54,311 bases of DNA from a virus, in the IMG/VR virus record IMGVR_UViG_3300005253_000034, positions 1 through 54,311 of that record. One strand, given 5' to 3'. Below are positions 6,282 through 12,853 of this stretch, piece by piece (position 1 is the stretch's first letter; the number at the start of each line of letters is the position of its first letter). A model generated the notes under the pieces. It had not been told where the DNA came from. It did no database searches and worked only from the letters and a program-made list of their open reading frames with translations. A program made the translations under genes and the position numbers.

Positions 6282-6310
6282 AGTATAACCTATTCCAGCC
6301 GACAATGCAA
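6282..6310 (-). promoter_or_regulatory. promoter TTGCAT-17-TATACT
   Basis: The -35 TTGCAT lies at 6310-6305 and the -10 TATACT at 6287-6282, spacer 17. The upstream context TTTTTTACTTGCATT is shared with the promoter at 6822-6850, so these two may form one regulatory class. It drives the small-gene block down to 3941. Confidence 0.7.
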
Positions 6311-6434
6311 GTAAAAAATGATAATTATTAGAAAATACCTGTCTTTTTTCACAATATACTGACACAATACCTATTTCCCCCATTCCCGACAAGTCCTATA
6401 ATCGGCATAACCGAAAACCCCCCATAATCAGGAC

Positions 6435-6468
6435 AAAAAATGGCCGGTAAGCGTATTGCCGACCGGCC
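6435..6468 (-). terminator. rho-independent terminator
   Basis: On the minus strand GGCCGGT (6468-6462) pairs with ACCGGCC (6448-6442) across a 13-base loop and is followed by A and six T (6441-6435). It ends the transcript of the gene at 6492-6815. Confidence 0.85.
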
Positions 6469-6491
6469 AGGGAGGAGTAGAAAGGGAATTT

Positions 6492-6815
6492 CTACTTGAA
6501 CATTTTAAGATAATCCCGCCATAACTGATTCGCCTGGCCCTGAGATATACTGCCCTGATCCACAAGCATTCTCAGCCGATTCTTCTTATATATTTTTGGC
6601 GTTGGTGCATCTGCTATCTTCATTTTACTATCCTCCACAATATAATATCTTAACCAGTTCACTATCAGCCCTATAACTTCGTTTTGTTGGATTATTTTTC
6701 TAACAATAACGGAATTACTTTTATTCCATATATCTTCAAAAGTTATAGGGGGTAAACATAGTCTATTGCGTTCCCGATAAAACGCATCAAACTCTTTTTC
6801 GTTTACTTGTCTCAT
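6492..6815 (-). CDS. hypothetical protein, 107 residues, possibly leaderless
   Basis: No family is recognised. The product is helical with a Trp/Arg/Lys-rich C-terminal segment (LRMLVDQGSISQGQANQLWR). The promoter at 6822-6850 predicts transcription to begin at about 6815, which is the first base of an ATG, so the mRNA would have no leader. An in-frame ATG at 6830 lies inside the -10 box and cannot be used from this promoter; no ribosome site precedes either ATG. A terminator follows, so this is a one-gene unit. Confidence 0.65.
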   Translation of the reverse strand: MRQVNEKEFDAFYRERNRLCLPPITFEDIWNKSNSVIVRKIIQQNEVIGLIVNWLRYYIVEDSKMKIADAPTPKIYKKNRLRMLVDQGSISQGQANQLWRDYLKMFK

Positions 6816-6821
6816 ATATAA

Positions 6822-6850
6822 ACTATACACTATTTAATGGGGAAATGCAA
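6822..6850 (-). promoter_or_regulatory. promoter TTGCAT-17-TATAGT
   Basis: The -35 TTGCAT lies at 6850-6845 and the -10 TATAGT at 6827-6822, spacer 17. Its upstream sequence matches the promoter at 6282-6310. Confidence 0.65.
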
Positions 6851-6879
6851 GTAAAAAATAAGAAAACCCAAAAATTTTA

Positions 6880-6908
6880 TTGTCTATCCTTTACTTATAT
6901 GCTACAAT
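6880..6908 (+). promoter_or_regulatory. possible plus-strand promoter TTGTCT-17-TACAAT
   Basis: TTGTCT at 6880-6885 stands 17 bases before TACAAT at 6903-6908, reading toward the TTATCGGACT repeats and antisense to the gene at 7031. No plus-strand gene follows. Confidence 0.35.
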
Positions 6909-6941
6909 GATAATGGAGTTTTTGCCGATACCACGAAAAGG

Positions 6942-7022
6942 TTATCGGACTCTTGGGGGGAAGGGAGAACTATCGGACTCAAAAGATTATCGGACTATAC
7001 CCCCCCGATACTGCGTGAATTT
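6942..7022. repeat. TTATCGGACT words and ACTGCGTGAATTT (copy B)
   Basis: TTATCGGACT lies at 6942-6951 and 6987-6996, CTATCGGACT at 6970-6979, and ACTGCGTGAATTT at 7010-7022. The same words in the same orientation occur at 3429-3562, on the other side of the small-gene block. Confidence 0.75.
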
Positions 7023-7030
7023 CCACTCGC

Positions 7031-7261
7031 TCAAGTAAGAGGCTTACAGTCCTTAAACTCCCGTTTCACCCACTCGGGGTAGCCCGACTCCATTTCTTGA
7101 GAGATAGTATCCCCCCCAACAAGTTCCTTGAGACCTGCCTCATACTCCTCGTAAAGCATATCGTAGTTTAGGTCGGTAATAGTGGGCCGAAACAAGATGT
7201 AATACCGGTAATCGTGCCGAGTCAATTCCTTTTTTAGTTCCTGCAATTCTTTTAGTGTCAT
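7031..7261 (-). CDS. stand-alone NAD-dependent DNA ligase domain Ia-like protein
   Basis: The 76 residues match the N-terminal domain Ia of NAD-dependent DNA ligases (LigA): ELTRHDYRYYILFRPTITDL then NYDMLYEEY, compared with the family pattern HDYRYYvlDxPxIsDxEYDxLxxEL. In LigA this domain binds the NMN half of NAD and precedes the nucleotidyltransferase domain, which is absent here and not found elsewhere in the window. It could be a degenerate remnant, a partner for host ligase, or a domain reused for another role. A ribosome site (GAAGGGG) and neighbours in the same direction suggest it is expressed. Confidence 0.7.
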   Translation of the reverse strand: MTLKELQELKKELTRHDYRYYILFRPTITDLNYDMLYEEYEAGLKELVGGDTISQEMESGYPEWVKREFKDCKPLT

Positions 7262-7293
7262 CTTAAACCCCTTCCTGCGGAGGTAATCTGTTG

Positions 7294-8202
7294 CTAAAGG
7301 ATTGGATAACTTCGGATTTCGATTTTGGGAGATACATATTCCCGGCCTCCCACGAATTGCTCATAAAAAGGCCACACTACTATTTTGGCGGTCATAAATG
7401 CTCTTGCGGGATAACACCCATTGGATTCATAAGTACCTCTCCCAATAGAATGACTATCAAGCCAACAGCCTGGGTTAAGAGCAAACCGATGTTTCCATAG
7501 CAAACCGGTTGGCATTTTCCCTCGAGAAGGTATCCACGCCAAAGGTTGCGGGGGTAGGATACAGAAAGTATGAGTGTGCCCACTAATACAAACATCTGCT
7601 TGGCCCCACTCATCCAGCATAGCCTTTAGTTTCATAGGCTCGGCCCCAGCACTTCGGCCTCCCCCATAACCGTGACGAGCATTGATAATAATGAATGAGC
7701 CGCTTCCGTATCCCCGATTAAATCTAAATCGCAATAATACCTCATCGGACAAATCAGGGATGCCAAGTTTCTCACATAATGCCGTCTGCACGTCCTGATT
7801 AACCCTTTTGCGAATAGTTTTCTCGTGGTTCCCTTCAAGTGCTCCTATAATCAAATGTTTAATTGGGGAAAGGATTTCCGCTGCCCTCTTAATCTCCTGT
7901 GTCGTCATATTGGACAACTTATCCTTTATATCTGCCACTTTCCCGGCCAAAAGCCAATCCGCCACGTCTGAGAAATCGAACCTTTTTATATCCTTTGGAT
8001 TAACGGCATTTAAGACATCCCCGCCAAGCAAAACTCGGACGTGCCTCCCCTTCATTGCATCCCGTTTCACGATTTCGGCCACTTCCTTTTTCAATGCCGA
8101 CTCATTGCAATTATGTTTCCCGATATGAATATCCCATAGTGGGAAAATCTCCACTCTATCCCCACGCCCATCGCATCTAATCTCAACATCTAATAGTTTC
8201 AT
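7294..8202 (-). CDS. calcineurin-like metallophosphoesterase
   Basis: All metal-binding motifs of the superfamily are present in order: D24-x-H26, GGDVLNA (D62), GNHE (residues 124-127), H177 in ARHGYG, and GHTH at 208-211. The length (302 residues) suits a single-domain phosphoesterase. Phage members are usually near replication or recombination genes and may act as nucleases or phosphatases; no SbcC-type partner is seen, so the substrate is unknown. Its ATG overlaps the stop of the HD-domain gene upstream (ATGA), pointing to a joint nucleotide or DNA-processing role. Confidence 0.88.
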   Translation of the reverse strand: MKLLDVEIRCDGRGDRVEIFPLWDIHIGKHNCNESALKKEVAEIVKRDAMKGRHVRVLLGGDVLNAVNPKDIKRFDFSDVADWLLAGKVADIKDKLSNMTTQEIKRAAEILSPIKHLIIGALEGNHEKTIRKRVNQDVQTALCEKLGIPDLSDEVLLRFRFNRGYGSGSFIIINARHGYGGGRSAGAEPMKLKAMLDEWGQADVCISGHTHTFCILPPQPLAWIPSRGKMPTGLLWKHRFALNPGCWLDSHSIGRGTYESNGCYPARAFMTAKIVVWPFYEQFVGGREYVSPKIEIRSYPIL

Positions 8203-8786
8203 ACCCCTGTCCTCTTGAGTTTAAGCATTTGATACACAGCCAAGAATATTTGTTCCGAAGCATCAGGAAGCCAAGGAATTATAGTCTCCTCTACGGGATT
8301 ACTGACATCGACTCCCCACACAAAGCCTGGGGGCATTACCGGCATCAGGTCCCGAACCTCCGTCGCCATCATCCGAATATCGGATTCCTTAACCTCCGCA
8401 GAATGGGAAAGGGCAACTCCCAACGCCAACCCAATTACGTCCTGAATCTTGGCCTCAAAAACTTTAACGGGTACAGCGGGTAAATGGGGTGCACCAAAAT
8501 TCCCCACAAAAAGAAGGTTTTTCCAGGGCTTTGCGATGTCCCCAATATAGGTTTCAGCCGCATCGTGTAGCAGCTTTACCATTGGATCACCGGGTAAATC
8601 CTCATTCATTGCCATCAATGCACAATGTTGGGCAACTGAATAAAACTTCCGAGTGTGTCCCGTGTATCTACATTGATACGCCAACGAGCGGGCAATGTCC
8701 TCGATACACACCATCTCGGGTTCAGGATTTAAGAGGTCAAAAGACTTCCCGGTAAAGGTTGCAATATGATTAATGCTCTTGTTCAT
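8199..8786 (-). CDS. HD-domain phosphohydrolase
   Basis: The sequence has the HD-superfamily ligands: H54 in YSVAQHC, HD at 74-75 in KLLHDAAE and a following E78, then a KPWKN segment, like YfbR-type 5'-deoxynucleotidases and other phage HD hydrolases. The likely role is hydrolysis of nucleotides during phage DNA synthesis. It is coupled to the metallophosphoesterase downstream and overlaps the membrane-protein gene upstream by 17 bases. Confidence 0.85.
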   Translation of the reverse strand: MNKSINHIATFTGKSFDLLNPEPEMVCIEDIARSLAYQCRYTGHTRKFYSVAQHCALMAMNEDLPGDPMVKLLHDAAETYIGDIAKPWKNLLFVGNFGAPHLPAVPVKVFEAKIQDVIGLALGVALSHSAEVKESDIRMMATEVRDLMPVMPPGFVWGVDVSNPVEETIIPWLPDASEQIFLAVYQMLKLKRTGV

Positions 8787-9048
8787 TTCGCCCCTTTCTT
8801 AAATAATAAATTGTCATGGACGCCCAAATGGTGTGGGCCAACGTAGTAAACGCCCCGCCACCAAAACTCCACCATTGATGAAGGTGGGGGTAATAATGTA
8901 AATTCCAATAACTCCAAGCGGTGAAGAAAATTACCGCCAAGATACTTACTCCTTGTACCTTTTTATCCCGAAACATCTTAATACAATGTAGCAAGATAAA
9001 AAATCCACTACAAAACTCAAATAAACCATTCATATTATCTTGCCACAT
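8770..9048 (-). CDS. small membrane protein, PQ-loop/SemiSWEET-like
   Basis: The 92 residues contain three hydrophobic helices (around 8-23, 33-48 and 65-83) with basic/polar loops. The segment RDKKVQGVSILAVIFF recalls the PQ-loop/SemiSWEET family of small transporters, in which a loop ending in GxS precedes the second helix; the PQ dipeptide itself is not present. Its ATG overlaps the stop of the gene upstream (TAATG). Function unknown; membrane insertion is the firm part of the call. Confidence 0.65.
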   Translation of the reverse strand: MWQDNMNGLFEFCSGFFILLHCIKMFRDKKVQGVSILAVIFFTAWSYWNLHYYPHLHQWWSFGGGAFTTLAHTIWASMTIYYLRKGRNEQEH

Positions 9049-9581
9049 TAGTTCTCCTTTTTGTGCTGTGCCTCTTGGTAAAGGATAATTGCCAGTAGGG
9101 AATATACAGCGTTATCCATTAAAGTATCAATCACGGACTCATCTTTAACCATAAGTTGACCACTTTTTACAAACTCCTCGAGCCGCGACCATTTATCTTG
9201 CAATCGTACCAATACTCCTAAAAACGGTTCAAGATTCAGCCGTTCACAAGCCCGAAGATTTTTGAGTGGATCGCTCCTTCCGGCATAATCGTGATTTTTA
9301 CGAGAGTGCAAATCGGCCATTTGCTTGAGAAGTTTATAAAAGTCAGGATGTCCCCATTGTTTTTTATCCTGGGGAGGCTCTACTGCGGAGGTTTTTTCCT
9401 CATATAATGCAGCCGCCGTCTTAGCTTCATCTTCGGTATCATACCCATAAACCGACCCATCACTTCCATCTGGCTGAACATACCCAGTCACAGCACATGA
9501 GTCCTCCACAATATCCACAATCCATTGGTTGCAATGGAGGCTGGAATAATGTTTTCGTACCATAGTTGTTTTATTTGTCAT
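9048..9581 (-). CDS. Nmad1/DUF1599-like (MazG-type) protein
   Basis: The start is put at 9581, where AAGGAGAACGAAA precedes the ATG. The C-terminal 90 residues carry the DUF1599 (nucleotide modification associated domain 1) pattern: HSRKNHDYAG, DPLKNLRACE, GVLVRLQDKWSRLEEF, DESVIDTLMDNAVYSLLA. The fold is all-alpha and related to MazG-like pyrophosphatases. Nmad1 proteins were linked by genome context to modified nucleotides. The N-terminal 80 residues look like a small separate beta domain. It sits with HD and metallophosphoesterase genes, fitting a dNTP-pool role. Confidence 0.75.
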   Translation of the reverse strand: MTNKTTMVRKHYSSLHCNQWIVDIVEDSCAVTGYVQPDGSDGSVYGYDTEDEAKTAAALYEEKTSAVEPPQDKKQWGHPDFYKLLKQMADLHSRKNHDYAGRSDPLKNLRACERLNLEPFLGVLVRLQDKWSRLEEFVKSGQLMVKDESVIDTLMDNAVYSLLAIILYQEAQHKKEN

Positions 9582-9674
9582 TTTCGTTCTCCTTCTGTCC
9601 ATGATAATGTTAAAGGTTTCACAGTATATTTTACCCAAGTCCAAGTAATATTGCCCAAACCCTTTTGGTCTTTG

Positions 9675-10112
9675 TCATTTCAACTCCTCTCTACCTAACA
9701 AGACCCCACCTGTTAGCTTGGGAATCTCCAAATAATAGACGCTAAAGCCAGGAGCCTCATATTTCCTGAAGATTCCAATGCCTTCAATCCTACCAGGCTT
9801 CTCCGCCTTCAGGATATGTTCGGGTAAGTACACCTTAAATCCCCCCCGCAGTAAATATTGATGAACTGACCCAAGCCATATAATACTCCTATCATCCATT
9901 ACCTGAATACGCTGGGCTATCTTAAAGGTCGTGTTGTTTTCTGGAGGACGTACAACGGTCACGAACAAAAATCCATTAAATCCTACAAACTGCTGCCTCA
10001 CGAGAATAGGCTGTTCCGTAAGAAATAACCTTTTCGCCAATATGTAATGGCCTCTTGGTTCCCCCTGACTAAAATGAGGACAAATCGAAATAGGAATCTT
10101 AACAGCTTCGAT
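9675..10112 (-). CDS. hypothetical protein, about 145 residues, unusual start
   Basis: The frame is open and coding-like (EAVKIPISICPHFSQGEPRG) back to a well-placed AGGAGGA at the end of the upstream zinc-ribbon gene, but the codon at the proper distance is ATC (10112-10110) where an ATG would be expected. The first ordinary start codon is a TTG at 10040, which has no good site. Either ATC is used, as AUU is in infC, or a base is miscalled. The protein is beta-rich with no recognised family. Confidence 0.6.
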   Translation of the reverse strand: MEAVKIPISICPHFSQGEPRGHYILAKRLFLTEQPILVRQQFVGFNGFLFVTVVRPPENNTTFKIAQRIQVMDDRSIIWLGSVHQYLLRGGFKVYLPEHILKAEKPGRIEGIGIFRKYEAPGFSVYYLEIPKLTGGVLLGREELK

Positions 10113-10273
10113 TAATAATCCTCCTCATTCTCGGCTGCGGCTTCTTCCATATCAGCAATCTCACTATCTGTAAACTCATTACTGTGACCACAATCGCAGG
10201 ACACATCATCGCCCATAAAAGGCTGCCAACTCCTGCAACCTTCACAAAAATAATACTGTCCATCTATTTTCAT
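10112..10273 (-). CDS. 53-residue zinc-ribbon protein
   Basis: ATG at 10273 follows AAAGGATACTAAT. The product (MKIDGQYYFCEGCRSWQPF onward) has CEGC at residues 10-13 and CDCGH at 26-30, the two halves of a zinc ribbon, and an acidic tail (EEAAAENEEDY). It is the first gene after the structured RNA region at 10300-10497. Confidence 0.8.
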   Translation of the reverse strand: MKIDGQYYFCEGCRSWQPFMGDDVSCDCGHSNEFTDSEIADMEEAAAENEEDY

Positions 10274-10299
10274 ATTAGTATCCTTTCTGATTCCGTAAA

Positions 10300-10414
10300 T
10301 GCTGGTAGGTTGAGTTGCCTACATTATTAGCATCAGATACTTGATGGTATCCTAATAATGGACGGTCTCGACCCGCCATTCACCAGTATCGGCATACTCA
10401 AACTACCATTAGCA
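10300..10414 (-). ncRNA. structured RNA element (three-stem junction), family not recognised
   Basis: On the minus strand a long stem is formed by TGC-TAA-TGGTAGTTTGAGT-AT-GCC (10414-10391) with GGC-A-ACTCAACCTACCA-GCA (10319-10300). It has about 18 pairs, one T-C mismatch, and small bulges. It encloses two hairpins: AATGGCGG/CCG-T-CCATT with a GTCGAGA loop (10380-10357), and ATTATTAG/CTAATAAT (10359-10323), whose interior can pair either GATAC/GTATC or CATCA/TGATG. The two hairpins share the bases ATT, so they may be alternatives. It ends 27 bases before the ATG at 10273, so a cis-acting leader or an independent small RNA are both possible. Confidence 0.5.
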
Positions 10415-10440
10415 CTATTCACTTGTCAGTCCACGACAAA

Positions 10441-10497
10441 AGGATAGGCAGGAATCGAACCTGCCGCAAGCCTTGACCTTGCGTCACCTACTATCCT
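10441..10497 (-). tRNA. truncated tRNA-like element lacking a D-arm
   Basis: Read on the minus strand: a perfect 7-bp acceptor stem AGGATAG/CTATCCT, then TA, a 5-bp arm GCAAG/CTTGC with loop GTCAAGG (anticodon position reads CAA), a single linking base, and a perfect T-arm GCAGG-TTCGATT-CCTGC. Only six bases (GGTGAC) stand where the D-arm should be and the variable loop is one base, for 57 bases in all. TGAC/GTCA can pair instead of GCAAG/CTTGC. It could be a decayed tRNA, a tRNA mimic or a processing signal. Confidence 0.55.
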
Positions 10498-10531
10498 TAA
10501 CCAAATCCTAAACCAAATCCTAATAACGTCC

Positions 10532-11074
10532 TCAAGCTATGGGGACTGCGGGGACCGTCTCAGGAGCCGCACCGACAACAAGAGTTTCAACCGAAGCCGG
10601 TGTATCTGCATTTGATACATCTTCTGCGGAGGTTTCTGTAGTCGTGTTGATGACTTCTTGGATGTAGCAGTTGGTGAACTCTTTCTTGTACTTGTCGCTG
10701 AAAGCTGTGGAGATCCTAATCCGGATAACTGAACCAATCGATGCCTCAAGAACCTCATAGGCTTCCTTGAGGTCATCCAAAAGAGAATTCCCGGAAAGAA
10801 TCCTTGCATCGCCTTTCATAATCCCATAAGCCGATGACCTGTAAAAATTGACAAGGAATTCCTTACCGTTCAGCTTTTCGTTCTGAACATCCTCGATTCG
10901 GCCCGTAAGTTTATACCACGCAGTCTTAACGTTGTCTTTCTCTTTCTGTCCTGAATCAAATTTGACGAGGGATGCAATATAATCCCCATCCGGCGGCATC
11001 CAATTACTGTAAACCTCCGAGTCCTTAAATGCCTGATTATGCTCGGCCAACAACTGTTCAAAATTTAAGTCCAT
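10532..11074 (-). CDS. DUF669-like single-strand DNA-binding/recombination accessory protein
   Basis: The 180-residue protein has a beta-rich body (GDYIASLVKFDSGQKEKDN, then AWYKLTGRIED and VIRIRISTAFSDKYKKEF) and a low-complexity acidic/Ala/Val tail, the layout of OB-fold ssDNA-binding proteins and of phage DUF669 proteins. DUF669 genes commonly stand next to an AAA_24 ATPase and a Cas4/lambda-Exo-like nuclease, as here. The N-terminal MDLNFEQLLAEH is nearly the same as in the membrane protein at 1031-1234. The call rests mainly on context. Confidence 0.55.
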   Translation of the reverse strand: MDLNFEQLLAEHNQAFKDSEVYSNWMPPDGDYIASLVKFDSGQKEKDNVKTAWYKLTGRIEDVQNEKLNGKEFLVNFYRSSAYGIMKGDARILSGNSLLDDLKEAYEVLEASIGSVIRIRISTAFSDKYKKEFTNCYIQEVINTTTETSAEDVSNADTPASVETLVVGAAPETVPAVPIA

Positions 11075-11092
11075 AACTGTTCTCCTAAAAAA

Positions 11093-12076
11093 TTAGTTTC
11101 GTTGCTTTTTTGCCGCCACGATGGCGGTATTATAGTTCTTCTTGAACACATCCCACGCCTTGATGTGGGGAATTTCAAACTTACGAATCATCCCGGGTGC
11201 AGCCCGACCCTTACCTTCTCGCTCGGCGGTGGTATAGGAATCAAGGTAATATTTTGAGATCATCTCTGTACCACAAGGAACCGTAATCTTCTGTCCCCCA
11301 GGCAGTATTCTTTGCTCTTTTTTCTCGATTTCCTTGTTGATGCAGTAAATCGTGAGCTTAAAATCACTACTGCGAACAATCTTGGCGGCAAATGAGGGGA
11401 ACGCTGCGTCACGAATAACGGTTCTCTCCTTATGTGTTACCGGATTTGTCTCGGTCTTGGTAATCATATGCCCCACACAAGACCATACAAAACCAGCCTC
11501 CTCTAATTCCCGCAGTCTTGAAAAACACCGCTCCCGAATCATCGACCATCCATGTCCTTGTGCTCCAAAATCCGTAATATCCGGGACGCCCTTTTCGACT
11601 TGAAGTCTATTAGTAATCATACCAAGCCACTCATCCGTAGTGTCAATGGATACCCGATGGACAATATGCTTCCCTTTCTTACCCTCATCAATGAGCTTCT
11701 GCGTAACCTCCATATACCGCTCATAGCTCCCGATAGGAACCCGCATCGCCCTTGGTCCAATAATACTCTCTGCCGATTTATCGAAATCCAGAATCAGGTT
11801 GTCGGGAATACTGGAATCAAATGTGGTTTTACCCTCACCACTCGGCCCGACAATATATAGGTTCAAGTCCTCCGCAGGTTTAGGATCATAACCAGCCACG
11901 ACTCCGAGCTTGGCCCAGTCAGCGGGGATAACCGGCACAGTATTAGGAGTCGCAGCCAGCACAACATTCCCTTGGGGAACTTGTGCTTTGAATGCGGCCC
12001 CTTGAATTGGAGAAGTCTGGCCTTGTGGTTGAACTGCCTCTCGAATGGATTTTCTTTGTGCATCACTAACTGTCAT
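11093..12076 (-). CDS. AAA_24-type P-loop NTPase (phage recombination ATPase)
   Basis: The 327-residue protein has a Walker A GPSGEGKTTF around residue 84, a short acidic Walker-B-like LILDFDKSAE, and a second conserved VSIDTTDEW segment, the features of the AAA_24/phage nucleotide-binding family (Sak4-like RecA relatives). These work with a single-strand binding protein and a nuclease in phage homologous recombination. The first 60 residues are Gln/Pro/Ala-rich and probably unstructured. Its neighbours, a DUF669-like protein and a Cas4-like nuclease, complete the expected set. Confidence 0.8.
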   Translation of the reverse strand: MTVSDAQRKSIREAVQPQGQTSPIQGAAFKAQVPQGNVVLAATPNTVPVIPADWAKLGVVAGYDPKPAEDLNLYIVGPSGEGKTTFDSSIPDNLILDFDKSAESIIGPRAMRVPIGSYERYMEVTQKLIDEGKKGKHIVHRVSIDTTDEWLGMITNRLQVEKGVPDITDFGAQGHGWSMIRERCFSRLRELEEAGFVWSCVGHMITKTETNPVTHKERTVIRDAAFPSFAAKIVRSSDFKLTIYCINKEIEKKEQRILPGGQKITVPCGTEMISKYYLDSYTTAEREGKGRAAPGMIRKFEIPHIKAWDVFKKNYNTAIVAAKKQRN

Positions 12077-12090
12077 TTTCTTCCTTTCTC

Positions 12091-12513
12091 TTATGCCGGA
12101 ACTGATTTTTCAAGCTCAACTTCTTTCTTGGATTTATCCCCGGGACGTTTGATAAGCATAGCACCTAATGTCCCACCAAATAGCGTGGGGAGTAGTAAAC
12201 CTATTGGTCCTTCCGGGGAAAACACCGTCGCCTTAATCTCTTCCCCCGCCAATATAGCAATGTTCGTTATGCCTTTATAGTACCCCCCTTTAATTTTTTC
12301 AATCGTGAGCTTATAATCTATAGCTCGGCCAACCCGCTTGGCATCAAACAGTGTAGTATAAGGCATAAGCAGTCTCGTCGTAGTATTTGCCCACGCCGCC
12401 GCATTTTCATCTACAAAAGTAGGCGTAAGTACATCTTGAATCGCAGAACATCCAAACATTACCGCTAAACCCATCACCATCAAAACCGTTAGTGTCTTTT
12501 GTTTCTTATTCAT
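12091..12513 (-). CDS. predicted lipoprotein, 140 residues
   Basis: The start at 12513 (GAGGATAAA before the ATG) gives MNKKQKTLTVLMVMGLAVMF followed by GC, a basic N-terminus, hydrophobic core and Cys at about residue 22: a lipoprotein signal with a slightly unusual lipobox. A second hydrophobic segment (GPIGLLLPTLFGGTLGAML) lies near the C-terminus, followed by a Lys/Glu tail. It could be a surface-exclusion or spanin-type protein, but its position inside the recombination operon is odd. It is coupled (ATGA) to the 47-residue gene upstream. Confidence 0.7.
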   Translation of the reverse strand: MNKKQKTLTVLMVMGLAVMFGCSAIQDVLTPTFVDENAAAWANTTTRLLMPYTTLFDAKRVGRAIDYKLTIEKIKGGYYKGITNIAILAGEEIKATVFSPEGPIGLLLPTLFGGTLGAMLIKRPGDKSKKEVELEKSVPA

Positions 12514-12653
12514 TTTATCCTCATTAGTAGTCGTTGTTTCCACATACTTTTTGGTTTTCGCCCACACAGGCGACACCGTACATATCTCTTTTCACCTGGA
12601 TAGCCCTTCCACCAATGCTGCCCAAACGTAATTATCCAACAAAAGATTCTCAT
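12510..12653 (-). CDS. 47-residue Cys/Trp-rich zinc-knuckle protein
   Basis: This short gene is joined by ATGA overlaps on both sides, to the 67-residue gene upstream (stop 12650) and the lipoprotein downstream (start 12513). Its product has FGQHWWKGYPGEKRY followed by VRCRLCGRKPK, giving a CxxC pair and upstream Cys/His that can bind one zinc. The tail is very basic (WKQRLLMRIK). Probably a small nucleic-acid-binding protein; no family is recognised. Confidence 0.7.
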   Translation of the reverse strand: MRIFCWIITFGQHWWKGYPGEKRYVRCRLCGRKPKSMWKQRLLMRIK

Positions 12654-12853
12654 CTCGGTTTCCTAAAAACCCCGGTTCTTCGGCATCTCTCGCAGGTAAC
12701 TCCCCGTCTGTTCCCAGCAATTTCACCAAAACCCGACCACGCAGGTAGGTACTTGCCAAAACAGTTACCGGCAGGAACTCCACCGTCCCCCCCAGTAGTT
12801 CCTCCTTTACGGTCGATATTAGGCACAAAATGTTTAATTTGTTTCTTCTTCAT
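12650..12853 (-). CDS. 67-residue Gly-rich basic protein with CxxC
   Basis: ATG at 12853 overlaps the end of the Cas4-like gene by 20 bases; the stop overlaps the next gene as ATGA. The purine-first codon pattern and the overlaps favour this frame over a competing one (12592-12828, TTG start). The product has a Gly-rich middle and ends VTCERCRRTGVFRKPR, a CxxC element of the type seen in many short phage proteins. Function unknown. Confidence 0.6.
   Translation of the reverse strand: MKKKQIKHFVPNIDRKGGTTGGDGGVPAGNCFGKYLPAWSGFGEIAGNRRGVTCERCRRTGVFRKPR

Noticed and set aside
9582-9674. Possible 15- to 30-codon peptides between the Nmad1-like gene and the gene at 9675
   Set aside because: Three overlapping short frames compete, none with a properly spaced ribosome site; no clear gene.
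10357-10414. A second tRNA-like fold (stem CTAATGG/CCATTAT, T-loop-like GTCGAGA)
   Set aside because: The acceptor has mismatches, the middle loop has only four bases, and the same bases form a much longer stem in the structured RNA described.
12592-12828. Minus-strand 78-codon frame with a TTG start
   Set aside because: Two genes in another frame (12650-12853 and 12510-12653) cover it, are chained by ATGA overlaps at three junctions and have a better codon pattern.
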